From NCBI RefSeq assembly GCF_000502835.1, contig NZ_AYVL01000014.1:112672-176671 (forward strand): a DNA stretch of 64,000 nucleotides, in the 5' to 3' direction. The stretch comes from Mesorhizobium sp. LSJC280B00. GTDB taxonomy: Bacteria; Pseudomonadota; Alphaproteobacteria; Rhizobiales; Rhizobiaceae. Under the pieces are notes generated by a model. The model made no database searches and was not told the DNA's origin. It worked only from the letters and a program-made list of their open reading frames with translations. The translations under genes were made by a program, and so were the position numbers. This document shows positions 38,065 through 46,629 of this stretch, piece by piece. Each line of letters starts with the position of its first letter. The first letter of the stretch is position 1.

Positions 38065-39167
38065 TGGCTGTCGCGCTTTCCGAGAGTGATGGCGGCGCGC
38101 AATCCGTCGCGGCCGAATTGCGCCATGTTCATGAAGATGCCGTAAGGCACGGGAATGTTGGCAGCATCGAGGATCGTCTCCTGCCGCTCGTCCTCGACCC
38201 AAGGGTCGTGGATCAGGATATGATCGCCGTCGTCACCGATGGCCAATACCCAGTGCGGAACCTTCTTGCCGAACATCAGGAAGCCGCTGATCAGGACCAG
38301 CACCAGTTTTCCCTCTGCGATCGCGGTGCGAATGTCGTCAAGCCCGAATGAACGGTAATTCACCGGGATACCGTAAAGTTCCGCGCGGCGGCGAAAGTCG
38401 ACCTGCGCCAGCTCCATGACCCGGCGCTTGTCCTCGCTGCGCACCGACTGCAGGAACAGCGCGCCGTAGAAGGAGACATAGATCTCAGCAGCAAGCCCGC
38501 TCTCATAGCCGGCGACGGCCAGCCCGAACGGTTCGCAGCCGCCCGGCCCCGACATCATGAAAACGGTCGTCGCCTCACGCCACAGCCTGATTTCCATAAC
38601 AGGGTCCGGCACGAATCCGGGGTCGAAGTTAGCCATCGCCATCATCAGGCAGCATGGTCCGCAGGTGAATTCGCAAGTCTGCTGATAAAACGGCACTTCG
38701 GTGGCGACCGGAATGTCGCCGCGCAAGGTCTTTTCATAGCGCAGCGCCGTGGCGCCGTCCTCGTAATAGTCCGGTTCGCGGCCGATCTTACGGTAGCCGC
38801 TCTGCTCGTAGATCTGGATGGCGCGCGGATTGTCTTCGCGGACTTCCAAACGAAGCATCATGCGGCCGTGCTCGAAAGCGGCGGCTTCAGCCTCTTCCAG
38901 CAGCAGGCGGCCAACGCCGCGGCCGCCGAAAAATGGACCGACGGCGATCGAATAGAGCCGCGCGACGCCGCTGCCCTTACGAAACAGCACGACCGCATAG
39001 CCGGCGACGTGGCCATCGTTCTCGCCAACCAGCAGTTCGGCGGTGTCGCGTTCGATCAGTTGGCGAAAGGAGCGGCGAGAAATGCGGTCGCTCGAGAAAA
39101 CAGCTTTTTCGATGGCGGCGAGGTCATCGACGTCGGACGCGCGGGCCTTGCGAATCTCGGCAGGCAT
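38061..39167 (-). CDS. GNAT acetyltransferase fused to C39-like peptidase
   Basis: A 368-residue fusion. Residues 1-150 are a GNAT domain with the acetyl-CoA loop RGVGRLL (83-89). Residues 155-368 are a papain-like domain of the C39 family. The probable nucleophile is Cys169 in TCGPCC, preceded by Gln163, with His305 (PHWVLAIG) and Asp321 (HDP). There is no transporter part or signal peptide, so it acts in the cytoplasm. It is coupled to the RimK-like gene, suggesting a peptide made by the ligase and trimmed or acetylated here. Confidence 0.88.
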   Translation of the reverse strand: MPAEIRKARASDVDDLAAIEKAVFSSDRISRRSFRQLIERDTAELLVGENDGHVAGYAVVLFRKGSGVARLYSIAVGPFFGGRGVGRLLLEEAEAAAFEHGRMMLRLEVREDNPRAIQIYEQSGYRKIGREPDYYEDGATALRYEKTLRGDIPVATEVPFYQQTCEFTCGPCCLMMAMANFDPGFVPDPVMEIRLWREATTVFMMSGPGGCEPFGLAVAGYESGLAAEIYVSFYGALFLQSVRSEDKRRVMELAQVDFRRRAELYGIPVNYRSFGLDDIRTAIAEGKLVLVLISGFLMFGKKVPHWVLAIGDDGDHILIHDPWVEDERQETILDAANIPVPYGIFMNMAQFGRDGLRAAITLGKRDSQ

Positions 39168-39376
39168 GCGGGCTCAGAAAACCTCGATTGGGTTGTGGAA
39201 ACGGCCCTAGTCTAAACATCGGTCACACCAGCCGAAGTGCCAGCATTCAGCAAGCGCTATCGCACCTCGATTAGGGCCGAATTGTGACAGTTTTTAAGGC
39301 AGCCAGGTCGCGCAAAGGCTTTGAAACGACCTTCGTGTTTCGGCATCGGCGCGGCTATAGAAAAACGAGATCCTGC

Positions 39377-40171
39377 TCAGCTTTTCAAGCCCGCCAGAAG
39401 CTGGCCATAGGCGCTCTTGGCCACCGCGGCCAGCTGCTCGTGCGGCAGCGATCCGACGACGGCGCAGCCATAACCCTTGTCCAGCCAGTAGACGGCCTCA
39501 GGACCATTTTCCTCCGACCCATAGGTGCCTTTGGCCTTGGCCGCCGATTCGGCGATTACGAAGAGCGAAATGCGCTCGCCCTTGTCGTCCTCGTAAAGCA
39601 GCATCGCGGCCTTGCCCTGGCCGGCAGGCAGTAGCCGGCCACCGACCAGTTGGAATCCCTGCGCCGCCAGATCCGGCGCGACCAGCTTCAAACCCACCTG
39701 GTTAGACAGCCAGTTCTGCAAATGATCCTTGTCTCTTGCCGGCACTTCCACAGCATGCCGCTTTTCAGCGGCATAGATGACGTGGGCGGCAATCGCCTCT
39801 TCGGCAAGCTGGTCCTCGGCCGTATTTTCCAGGCCGAGGCCGCCGATGCCGGCAAGATAGCCGCCAGCACCGCCAATCACCAGGATGGCGGCAGCGGCGG
39901 CCGCAAGCCACCAACGCGTGCGCGACGGCGACGCTTTGACCACCGGCGCCTCGCCGAGCACCACCTTATTCAGCCGCACCGGGATGGGTTCGTCCAGCAC
40001 GCCGTTAAAGGCCGCGCGCAACGCTGCCCGGTCGGCGGCGTAGCGTGCGCTCTTGGCCTTCATCTCGGCATTGGCCTCGAGCCATGCCTCATAGGCCGTC
40101 CGCTCGTCGCCTGGCAACTCGCCATCGAGAGCCATGTGGATATCGCGTTCGGAGAAATCGCGCCGGCTCAT
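39377..40171 (-). CDS. Anti-sigma factor (membrane-anchored)
   Basis: A 264-residue protein with an N-terminal cytoplasmic sigma-binding part (MSRRDFSERDIHMALDGELP). One membrane helix at about residues 87-110 (WWLAAAAAAILVIGGAGG) is followed by a periplasmic domain of 150 residues. The start overlaps the stop of the ECF sigma gene by ATGA. No HxxxCxxC zinc motif is seen, so it is not the ZAS type. It probably holds the sigma factor inactive until an envelope signal. Confidence 0.85.
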   Translation of the reverse strand: MSRRDFSERDIHMALDGELPGDERTAYEAWLEANAEMKAKSARYAADRAALRAAFNGVLDEPIPVRLNKVVLGEAPVVKASPSRTRWWLAAAAAAILVIGGAGGYLAGIGGLGLENTAEDQLAEEAIAAHVIYAAEKRHAVEVPARDKDHLQNWLSNQVGLKLVAPDLAAQGFQLVGGRLLPAGQGKAAMLLYEDDKGERISLFVIAESAAKAKGTYGSEENGPEAVYWLDKGYGCAVVGSLPHEQLAAVAKSAYGQLLAGLKS

Positions 40172-40713
40172 TTCTCGACGATCCTTATCGAGCGGCGGCG
40201 CGCGGTGTCGTCCAAAAGCCCGCGCAACTCCTCACGCCCGCGCGCGATGCGCGACATCAAAGTGCCGGCGGGGACTCCAAGGATGTTGGCGGCTTCGGCA
40301 TAGGAAAACCCTTCGATGGCGACCATCACAAGGGCCGCGCGCCGGTCTGGGCTGATCGCCTGCAGAGCCTCGACGATCTCGCGCGAGGCGATGCTCTCGA
40401 CCTGCTCGGCGGGTGCTGCCTGCGCCTCGCTCGCCTCCAGCGGCAGCATCGCTGCCTCGCCACGCCGGTTCACCTTGCGCATCTGGTCGATGAATAAATG
40501 ATGCATGATCGTAAACAGCCATCTCCTGGGGCTTTCTCCTGTCTGCCAATTGTCGAGCCGCACAAGTGCCCGCTCGAGACAATCCTGGACGAGATCGTCG
40601 GCGGAATCGCGGTCGCGCAACAGCGAGCGTGCATAGCGGCGCAGACGCGGTATTTCACCAAGGATTGCTGCCTTCTTTTCGTCCATGACCGCTGGTTCTG
40701 GAGCCCTGTCCAT
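40168..40713 (-). CDS. ECF-type RNA polymerase sigma factor
   Basis: A 181-residue group 4 sigma factor. Region 2 contains LRRYARSLLRDRDSADDLVQ and region 4 contains FSYAEAANILGVPAGTLMSR, a typical helix-turn-helix. No region 3 is present. ATG 40713 is chosen, and 40686 (MDEKKAA) is possible. It is coupled to the anti-sigma gene. A candidate ECF-type promoter lies 80 bases upstream, consistent with autoregulation. Confidence 0.92.
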   Translation of the reverse strand: MDRAPEPAVMDEKKAAILGEIPRLRRYARSLLRDRDSADDLVQDCLERALVRLDNWQTGESPRRWLFTIMHHLFIDQMRKVNRRGEAAMLPLEASEAQAAPAEQVESIASREIVEALQAISPDRRAALVMVAIEGFSYAEAANILGVPAGTLMSRIARGREELRGLLDDTARRRSIRIVEK

Positions 40714-40795
40714 GGTGATTGAACGCGCCTTCGCGGCGCGGCGCAAGCGGCCAGCGCGAAGCGGTCCGCCGCCCCGGTCACCCAAGCAACTGAAT

Positions 40796-40821
40796 AACGC
40801 TGCCAGTGGCAGGTTTATTCC
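40796..40821 (-). promoter_or_regulatory. Candidate ECF sigma promoter upstream of the sigma gene
   Basis: Read on the minus strand the sequence is GGAAT-N17-CGTT, close to the alphaproteobacterial ECF consensus GGAAC-N16/17-CGTT. It lies 83 bases before the sigma gene start. ECF sigma genes are usually autoregulated, which makes this the natural candidate. It is a match by eye only. Confidence 0.4.
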
Positions 40822-40847
40822 CGGCCGATCCCCACCTGAAGACCCCT

Positions 40848-41180
40848 CTACAAATTCCCCTTCGAGAGGTGCTGAACTTCAAATTGCAATCCGGCCTTTT
40901 CGACTGATACCGCAGCTGCGGTAAAGAACCATTGTACCTCGGCTGGCATAATAGACAACAATGCCACCGAAATCATAACGGGTCGCCCCACAGCATCCGG
41001 ATGTTCTTTGTAGAATTGCCCTTCTAAAACGAAAACACAATATAGATTCAGTTTATTCTCTAGAAGCTCAAGATGATTTTCTACATCATCCCAATCGAGA
41101 TCATCTACAATGCTGAGCAAATATTCACCATTTTTGCCTTTTGCGACAATATCCACGACGTCCGTATGCTGAACAGCCAT
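40848..41180 (-). CDS. DUF6572-like protein
   Basis: A 110-residue soluble protein, AT-richer than its neighbours. It starts AVQHTDVVDIVAKGKNGEY and has the LVIVDDLDWDD-type core (here LLSIVDDLDWDD), which I associate with the DUF6572 family. No function is known. It stands alone between the ECF operon and the DUF2339 gene. The composition difference suggests more recent acquisition. Confidence 0.6.
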   Translation of the reverse strand: MAVQHTDVVDIVAKGKNGEYLLSIVDDLDWDDVENHLELLENKLNLYCVFVLEGQFYKEHPDAVGRPVMISVALLSIMPAEVQWFFTAAAVSVEKAGLQFEVQHLSKGNL

Positions 41181-41216
41181 CTGTCAATAGCCTTTTCCCG
41201 TGATCATAGACTCACA

Positions 41217-43919
41217 CTAATTTACCTCCCTCGCCGCTCTTGTCAGCAGCCGCTGATAAAACAAGCCGATGCCGATGAGCACCGCGCCGAGGCCGATGAA
41301 GGACAGCGCCCGCAACACACCTTCCAGCTCCGACATGTCGAAGACGAAGACCTTGAGCACGGCGACCGAGATCAGCGCCGCCGACGCAATGCGCAGCACC
41401 TGCGACCTCAGCCAGACACCGGCGGTGAGCAGCACCACGCCGATGACCAGCCACAGCGCCGAATAGGTATAGGTCTCGAGTTGGCCGAGGCCGCTCCACA
41501 GGCCGATGAACTCACCCTTGAACAGCCTCCTGACCGACAGAGTCGCATAGGCGAAGGCGAGCACCGCCGCCATAACCGCCAGCATGGCCGCATACCATTT
41601 CGGCCGCTTGTCGCGGGTATAGAGCGCCAGTGCGCCTGTCGCGACTGCCGGCAAGAGGTAGGCGAGCAACAGAAGGTTGAACACCGGAATGCTGCCGGTC
41701 GATTCATCCGTCAGCAACGGGTTCAGCGCCAGAAAATGCTGGAGGACGATGAACGCGACCGAGACCACGCCCGCTGCAATCGAGCCGTAGCGCAGCACCG
41801 AACTTGGCGAGCGCATGTCGATGGCGACCAGGATGGCACCGCCACCGATCGCGATCAGCGTGTAGATCGCCTGTTCGGCAAGCGTCGCAGCAGCGGTATC
41901 GATGACGCCGCCATGCATGGCATGGCGCACCAGCATGGCGACGGTGAGCAGGGCGAACAGCGCGGCGCCGGCCTCCATTGCGAGGCGCGGCCGGCCATTG
42001 GTGGTGCGGGCGAGTTGCCAGGCGGCAAAGCCGAAGGCGAGCGCCGGCACGCCATATCCAAGCAGCAGCCAGTTGAACACCGGCGTCTTCGACAGGAACT
42101 CGGCACCGACGATGGTCGGGTCGAAGGCAGCGCGGCCGAGCACTGCAATCACCACACCAACGGAAATCCAGCCAAGCACCGGATAGCTGCGCCAGCGCGT
42201 CGCCAGCGCTGGCACAACGGCGGCTGCTCCGAGCAGGATGGTTGTCCAGCCGGAACCAAAGGCCATGTGCAGCATCAGCAGGCCGGCAATCGCCGCCCCG
42301 CCGAGCGCGAAGGAGACAGCAGTGCCGCCGGTTAGCGGCGGCGCTTCGCCGCGCGCTATCCACTCGCCGCCGGCGACGAAGACGCCGACCAAAACGGCTG
42401 CGACCGCCGCATAAGCAAGGTCTCGGTCGAGATTGCCGAAGGTAGACCAGAGCGCCAGCAGGATGACCAGTGGCGCGACAGCGCTCCAGGCCGCCCATGC
42501 GGCGGCGCGCAGCCAGCCAGCGGCCGCAAAACGGCGCGCCGCCCAAAAGCCGGCGCCGATGAAGACCAGGCCGAGCGCGATGCCGACCCTGAGCATCAAG
42601 GCATCGGACGCCACGACCGGCATGCCGTCGACGCCGAGAGCGCCACCCGAAAAATCGGAAGCGATCGTGGTCGGCGGAATGATGCCGAGATAGACCAGTA
42701 CCGTCGCCAGCCCGGCGGCGTGCAGCAGTGCAAGCGCCCGCGGCCGGTAGAGCGCCACCGCCACCAGGGCTGCGACAAGGGCGGCCCCCGGCAATGCACC
42801 GCGGATGGCGGCGAAGGCCGGATCGACAAACAGGGCCAGCGCCGAAAGGCCGACGAAGAAGCCCGGCGCGATCGACGGCCAGTCGAAGCCGCTGCCGGCG
42901 ACCGCTTCGTCGCGGCGGCCAAGCCAGACGAAGGCGAGCACGGCCAGTGTCACCCCGTCGATAAAGAGGATGACGGCAAGGTTCGCCCCCGGCGCGTCGG
43001 TCATGTAGAAGATGGTCCAGATGCCCGTGGCGACGAAGGCTGCGGCCATCAAAAGCCTCCAGTCGCGGATGCGGGCAATGACGCCGGTGGCGGCGAGCAC
43101 AATCGCCAGATAGCCAAACAGCGCCCACGGATTGGGCGCCTGCGAGGCGACCAGCAGCGGCGTCACCATGGCACCGAGCAGGCCGACGCCGGCCAGCGCC
43201 TGACCGTGGACCAGGCTTGCCGCGATCGTCGCCACCCCGATGGCGCCGAGCAGCGTGAAAGCGAGCGTCGGGCCGATGAAGCCGTAAATGCTGTACGCGG
43301 CGTAGACGGTACCGAACAGGATGAAAGCGCCGGCCGCCGTCAGGATCGCCGGGATATAGGCACCGGCGGCACCTTGCACCGGCACCCTGAAGCCGGTGCG
43401 CCGGATGAACTCGCCGCCGGCGACCAGCACCAGCCCGAGTGCCGCCGCCATGACAAGCCGCACGCGTGGCCCGAAAATGCCGGCCTCGATGGTGTAGCGG
43501 ATCAGAAACAAGCCACCCAGCGCCAGCGCGATGCCGCCGACCCAGACCGCCCAGCGGGTACCGAGCGCCGTTTCGACGTCGGACTGGCGAGCTGCCTTCG
43601 CCGCTGCCGCCGGTTGCGCCGACTCCGGCGCGGACGGCGCCGTTGTATCGGCATCGGCCTCTGTAGCTGACACGACCGCTGCGGGCCGTGGCGATACGGC
43701 CATGTCGGCTGCGGCCGCAAGCGGGATTGCGGCATCCGCCGGTTTGCTGTCGTTTGCAGCCGGTTCCTTGGCTTGCGGCGGCAGCGCGGGCGTGCCCGAA
43801 AGCACAAGGCTGCGCAAGGCGCCAAGCTCGCGCTCGATCAGGCCGATGCGGCTCTGCTGGCGTGAAATGATGACGAACAGCGCAATGATGGCGACGAGGC
43901 CAATCAGGCTTTCAAACAT
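41217..43919 (-). CDS. DUF2339 family large membrane protein
   Basis: A 900-residue protein with a short N-terminal helix and a Pro/Ala-rich linker (residues 40-110), followed by more than 20 hydrophobic segments with small charged turns. This matches the DUF2339 family of inner-membrane proteins of unknown function. The N-terminal IGLIERELGALRSLV stretch is a likely coiled coil. No enzymatic motif is recognisable. The many membrane helices on the minus strand make the opposite strand look open. Confidence 0.88.
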   Translation of the reverse strand: MFESLIGLVAIIALFVIISRQQSRIGLIERELGALRSLVLSGTPALPPQAKEPAANDSKPADAAIPLAAAADMAVSPRPAAVVSATEADADTTAPSAPESAQPAAAAKAARQSDVETALGTRWAVWVGGIALALGGLFLIRYTIEAGIFGPRVRLVMAAALGLVLVAGGEFIRRTGFRVPVQGAAGAYIPAILTAAGAFILFGTVYAAYSIYGFIGPTLAFTLLGAIGVATIAASLVHGQALAGVGLLGAMVTPLLVASQAPNPWALFGYLAIVLAATGVIARIRDWRLLMAAAFVATGIWTIFYMTDAPGANLAVILFIDGVTLAVLAFVWLGRRDEAVAGSGFDWPSIAPGFFVGLSALALFVDPAFAAIRGALPGAALVAALVAVALYRPRALALLHAAGLATVLVYLGIIPPTTIASDFSGGALGVDGMPVVASDALMLRVGIALGLVFIGAGFWAARRFAAAGWLRAAAWAAWSAVAPLVILLALWSTFGNLDRDLAYAAVAAVLVGVFVAGGEWIARGEAPPLTGGTAVSFALGGAAIAGLLMLHMAFGSGWTTILLGAAAVVPALATRWRSYPVLGWISVGVVIAVLGRAAFDPTIVGAEFLSKTPVFNWLLLGYGVPALAFGFAAWQLARTTNGRPRLAMEAGAALFALLTVAMLVRHAMHGGVIDTAAATLAEQAIYTLIAIGGGAILVAIDMRSPSSVLRYGSIAAGVVSVAFIVLQHFLALNPLLTDESTGSIPVFNLLLLAYLLPAVATGALALYTRDKRPKWYAAMLAVMAAVLAFAYATLSVRRLFKGEFIGLWSGLGQLETYTYSALWLVIGVVLLTAGVWLRSQVLRIASAALISVAVLKVFVFDMSELEGVLRALSFIGLGAVLIGIGLFYQRLLTRAAREVN

Positions 43920-44003
43920 GGCGGTTCCCCCAAACCAGGCCAGTTGTCACTGACATTCAATGTTCAGTGACATTCAAATGCGGCGGCCAAACGGCCGGTC
44001 CAT

Positions 44004-44279
44004 TCAACGTGCCGCCAGATTGGCCGGAAAGATCGAGCATGTTTCGGTGCCGAAAGCCAGCAGCTTGCCGTTGGCGTCCTTCAGCGCCGCTTCCGAAACC
44101 GTCAGCGTGCGGCCCTTGTGCACCACTTTGCCCTCGCACACCACCTCGCCCGTCCTTGGCGTGATCGGCCGCGTCAAATTCACTTTGAACTCGGCCGTCG
44201 CATAGGCCTCGCCCACTTGCGAAATGGTGCCAAGGCCGAGCGGCGAAACGTTTTCGGGATCAGGTTCAACTTCGCTCAT
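44004..44279 (-). pseudogene. PaaI-type thioesterase gene with internal deletion
   Basis: A 91-residue frame. The C-terminal 65 residues (AEFKVNLTRPITPRTGEV, then a LLAFGTETCSIF tail) match the second half of a hotdog-fold PaaI thioesterase. The first 15 residues ([15 protein letters not shown]) look like a family head. The central part with the catalytic HGG motif is missing, so about 60-90 residues seem deleted in frame. It overlaps the recO stop by ATGA. Activity is unlikely. Confidence 0.6.
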
Positions 44280-45064
44280 CTGGTGGTTTCCCCGGTGGCG
44301 GCTTCCCCGGCGCTTGCCTTGCCGGATTCATGGCCGGGTGAATGATGCCTGCGCAAGGCGGCGAGAAACCCGGCACGGGCGCCGGGAGGCTCGATGCCGC
44401 GCGGTTCGTAGACATGGCGGGTCAGAAAGAAGCCGGTCAGCCGGAAGGCGTCCTCGATCGCCGCCGGATCGGCGCGCAGCCCGGAGCCGCGCTGCAGGAA
44501 GGCAGGCAGCGCCAGCATCTTGTCGCGCCACGGCGCGCCCGCCGCCCGCGACACGGCGCGGCCGGATTTCGGCGAGACATAGGCAAGGTCCTGCCTGGTG
44601 CCGGTCGCCGCACACTGGCTGAGATCGAGGCCGAAACCGAGTTCGTCGAGTACCAGCAGCTCGAAGCGGGCCACCAGCTCGCCGGCGGCATCGGCATCGT
44701 CGAGATGAGCGATCATCACCGCAAGCGTCTCGTAAAGGCCGCCATGGGCGTCACGCTCAGGCAGAAGACGCAAATGCGCGGCCATCGTCTGCAGGCCGTA
44801 GACGGCAACGGCGCTGTCCATCAGCCGGGCGGCGTTCATCTCGATAGCCTCGACCTGGAAGGTGCCGAGATGCTCGTCGAGCCGCGCCCGCCACAACAGG
44901 TCGACGCGATTGCCGGGCTGCAAGACAGGCTGCTGTTTGCGCGAACGGCCGCCGCGCACGAGACCGAGATGGCGGCCATGCGCGCGCGTCATCACCTCGA
45001 GAATGGCGCTGGTTTCGCCATGCTTGCGGGTGCCGAGAATGATTCCCTCGTCGCGCCATTCCAT
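44276..45064 (-). CDS. recO: DNA repair protein RecO
   Basis: A 262-residue RecO with an N-terminal OB-fold ([19 protein letters not shown]) and an alpha-helical C-terminal domain. It loads RecA onto SSB-coated single strands with RecR. The C-terminal CxxC zinc cluster is not evident (only Cys in SQCAATG). In most alphaproteobacteria recO follows era directly. Here a porin and a regulator gene lie between. Confidence 0.92.
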   Translation of the reverse strand: MEWRDEGIILGTRKHGETSAILEVMTRAHGRHLGLVRGGRSRKQQPVLQPGNRVDLLWRARLDEHLGTFQVEAIEMNAARLMDSAVAVYGLQTMAAHLRLLPERDAHGGLYETLAVMIAHLDDADAAGELVARFELLVLDELGFGLDLSQCAATGTRQDLAYVSPKSGRAVSRAAGAPWRDKMLALPAFLQRGSGLRADPAAIEDAFRLTGFFLTRHVYEPRGIEPPGARAGFLAALRRHHSPGHESGKASAGEAATGETTR

Positions 45065-45126
45065 GACGAGAGCTTGTCACCGGTTGGATGGCGAAATCAA
45101 GATGAGCGACGTATCCGCCGCAAACC

Positions 45127-45163
45127 AAAACGGCCCGTAGCGTATCGCTACGGGCCGTTTTTT
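45127..45163 (-). terminator. Intrinsic terminator of the porin gene
   Basis: A perfect 16-bp stem, AAAACGGCCCGTAGCG (45127-45142) and CGCTACGGGCCGTTTT (45146-45161), encloses a TAT loop. It lies 20 bases after the porin stop and is T-rich on both sides, so it also could stop rightward transcription. It separates the porin transcript from recO. Confidence 0.85.
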
Positions 45164-45180
45164 GCGAGATCGTCGTTTGA

Positions 45181-46269
45181 TCAGAACGAGCGCTGGAAGC
45201 GGAAGATGCCGCCGATTGTGTCGGCATCGTCGGCATCGAAATTGTCGTAATAATCGACTTCGGCGGTGATCGTGTAACCAGGAACGATGGTGTAGGCGAC
45301 ATTCGCCGCAACGGCGAAGTCTTGGTCGTCGGTATAGGAGACCTGGGCGTTCAAAGACGTCTTCTTGTTGACGGCATAGCTGCCGCCGCCCCAGACGGCA
45401 AAGTTGCCAGTCCACGGCTTGTAGAAGTTCTTCGCGACGTTGTCGTCGCTGCCGTAGCCCGCCATCACGAACAGGGTCAGGTCAGTAATCGGCTTGACGT
45501 CGAGGCGAGCTTTGCCGGCCCATTCTTCCGACGTGCTGTTATAGGCGCCGACCGCAGTGATCGCACCCCAGTCGCCCTTGTATTTCACGCCGCCGACGAC
45601 AAACGGAACATAGCTGTCGATCGACTGGTCAGCGCCGGAGCCCGTTTCGACCGAGGCGACTGCCGTAAAGCCATTACCGCCGTCGAAGTAGTAACTGATC
45701 AGGTTGGTGTCCTTGGTGCCGTAAGGAATGATAGTGTCCTGGACGACGCTGCCGGCGTAGCCGATGAACGAATCATAGACAGTTTCATCCTTACCGACGC
45801 GGAAACCTCCAAGCTGGATCCAGGCGAAGTTCAGGGTAACCGCCTTGTTGTCCTGCACGCTGAAATCAACACCGCTCACGCTGCGTTTGGTATTGCCGAA
45901 GTTGAAACGGGTCTCGGTATAGGTCTTCAACGTGCCTAGCTCGGTCTCCTGGCCGGTCCACGTCTTCAGATTGAAGCGGGCATTCTTGTTCCAGGTCTGC
46001 TGCTCGTCACCGTCCATAAGGTCATGTGTCGTCGCGCCATCGAAAACGCGGCCGGCGTCGCCGAAGCTGGCGTCATAGCGGACATAGCCGCCGATGCGCA
46101 GGCAGATTTCGGTGCCGGGGACGTAGTAGTAGCCAGCGCCGTAGACGTCGCAGATCTTGACGTATTCGGCGGGTTCCGGCTCGGCGACCACAACAGCGTC
46201 GGCGGCACGCGCGCCGGAGACCGCGACGAATGCCGCGGCTGAGCCGAGAAGAAGGCTCTTGATATTCAT
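45181..46269 (-). CDS. Outer membrane porin, Porin_2 family
   Basis: A 362-residue porin with a signal peptide ending SGARAADA (cleavage near residue 22). The mature start, VVVAEPEPAEYVKICDVYGA, is typical of rhizobial/Brucella Omp2-like porins, and alternating aromatic beta strands run to a C-terminal phenylalanine (RFQRSF). It forms a trimeric channel in the outer membrane. ATG at 46269 is preferred (MNIKSLLLG). The gene has a long AT-rich upstream region and its own terminator. Confidence 0.93.
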   Translation of the reverse strand: MNIKSLLLGSAAAFVAVSGARAADAVVVAEPEPAEYVKICDVYGAGYYYVPGTEICLRIGGYVRYDASFGDAGRVFDGATTHDLMDGDEQQTWNKNARFNLKTWTGQETELGTLKTYTETRFNFGNTKRSVSGVDFSVQDNKAVTLNFAWIQLGGFRVGKDETVYDSFIGYAGSVVQDTIIPYGTKDTNLISYYFDGGNGFTAVASVETGSGADQSIDSYVPFVVGGVKYKGDWGAITAVGAYNSTSEEWAGKARLDVKPITDLTLFVMAGYGSDDNVAKNFYKPWTGNFAVWGGGSYAVNKKTSLNAQVSYTDDQDFAVAANVAYTIVPGYTITAEVDYYDNFDADDADTIGGIFRFQRSF

Positions 46270-46629
46270 TTTCTGACCTCTCCAGTCAAAGTTAAAAATG
46301 GCTTTGGATTCATGGGTTGAACGGCTGAACGCCTCACCCACGTCGAAAAAGGCGCGCACCGCACCCCCTCTTCAGGCGGCGAACATACTCATCCGCATTC
46401 CAGTCTCAATGACGATTCCAAAAATAATCGTTGTTTGCATAACAGAATAAATCCATGTTGCACAAATATCACTTCATATTTTCTTCACATTTGCCTCGGC
46501 GCAAACGAGACACTGTCACAATTATACAAAATATACTTATGCCATTAGCCGGCAAACCGATCGAAATCCGACATGCATTCCTTCTACGTGTTCTTTTTTT
46601 GGAATAGACTTCTAACGTTGGCAGCGAGA
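46270..46629. other. AT-rich upstream region of the porin gene
   Basis: About 360 bases, the most AT-rich stretch in the window. On the minus strand a TTGTGC-N17-TTATGC pair near 46440-46480 is a weak promoter candidate, giving a long leader of about 160 bases before the porin start. No gene was found. Confidence 0.4.
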
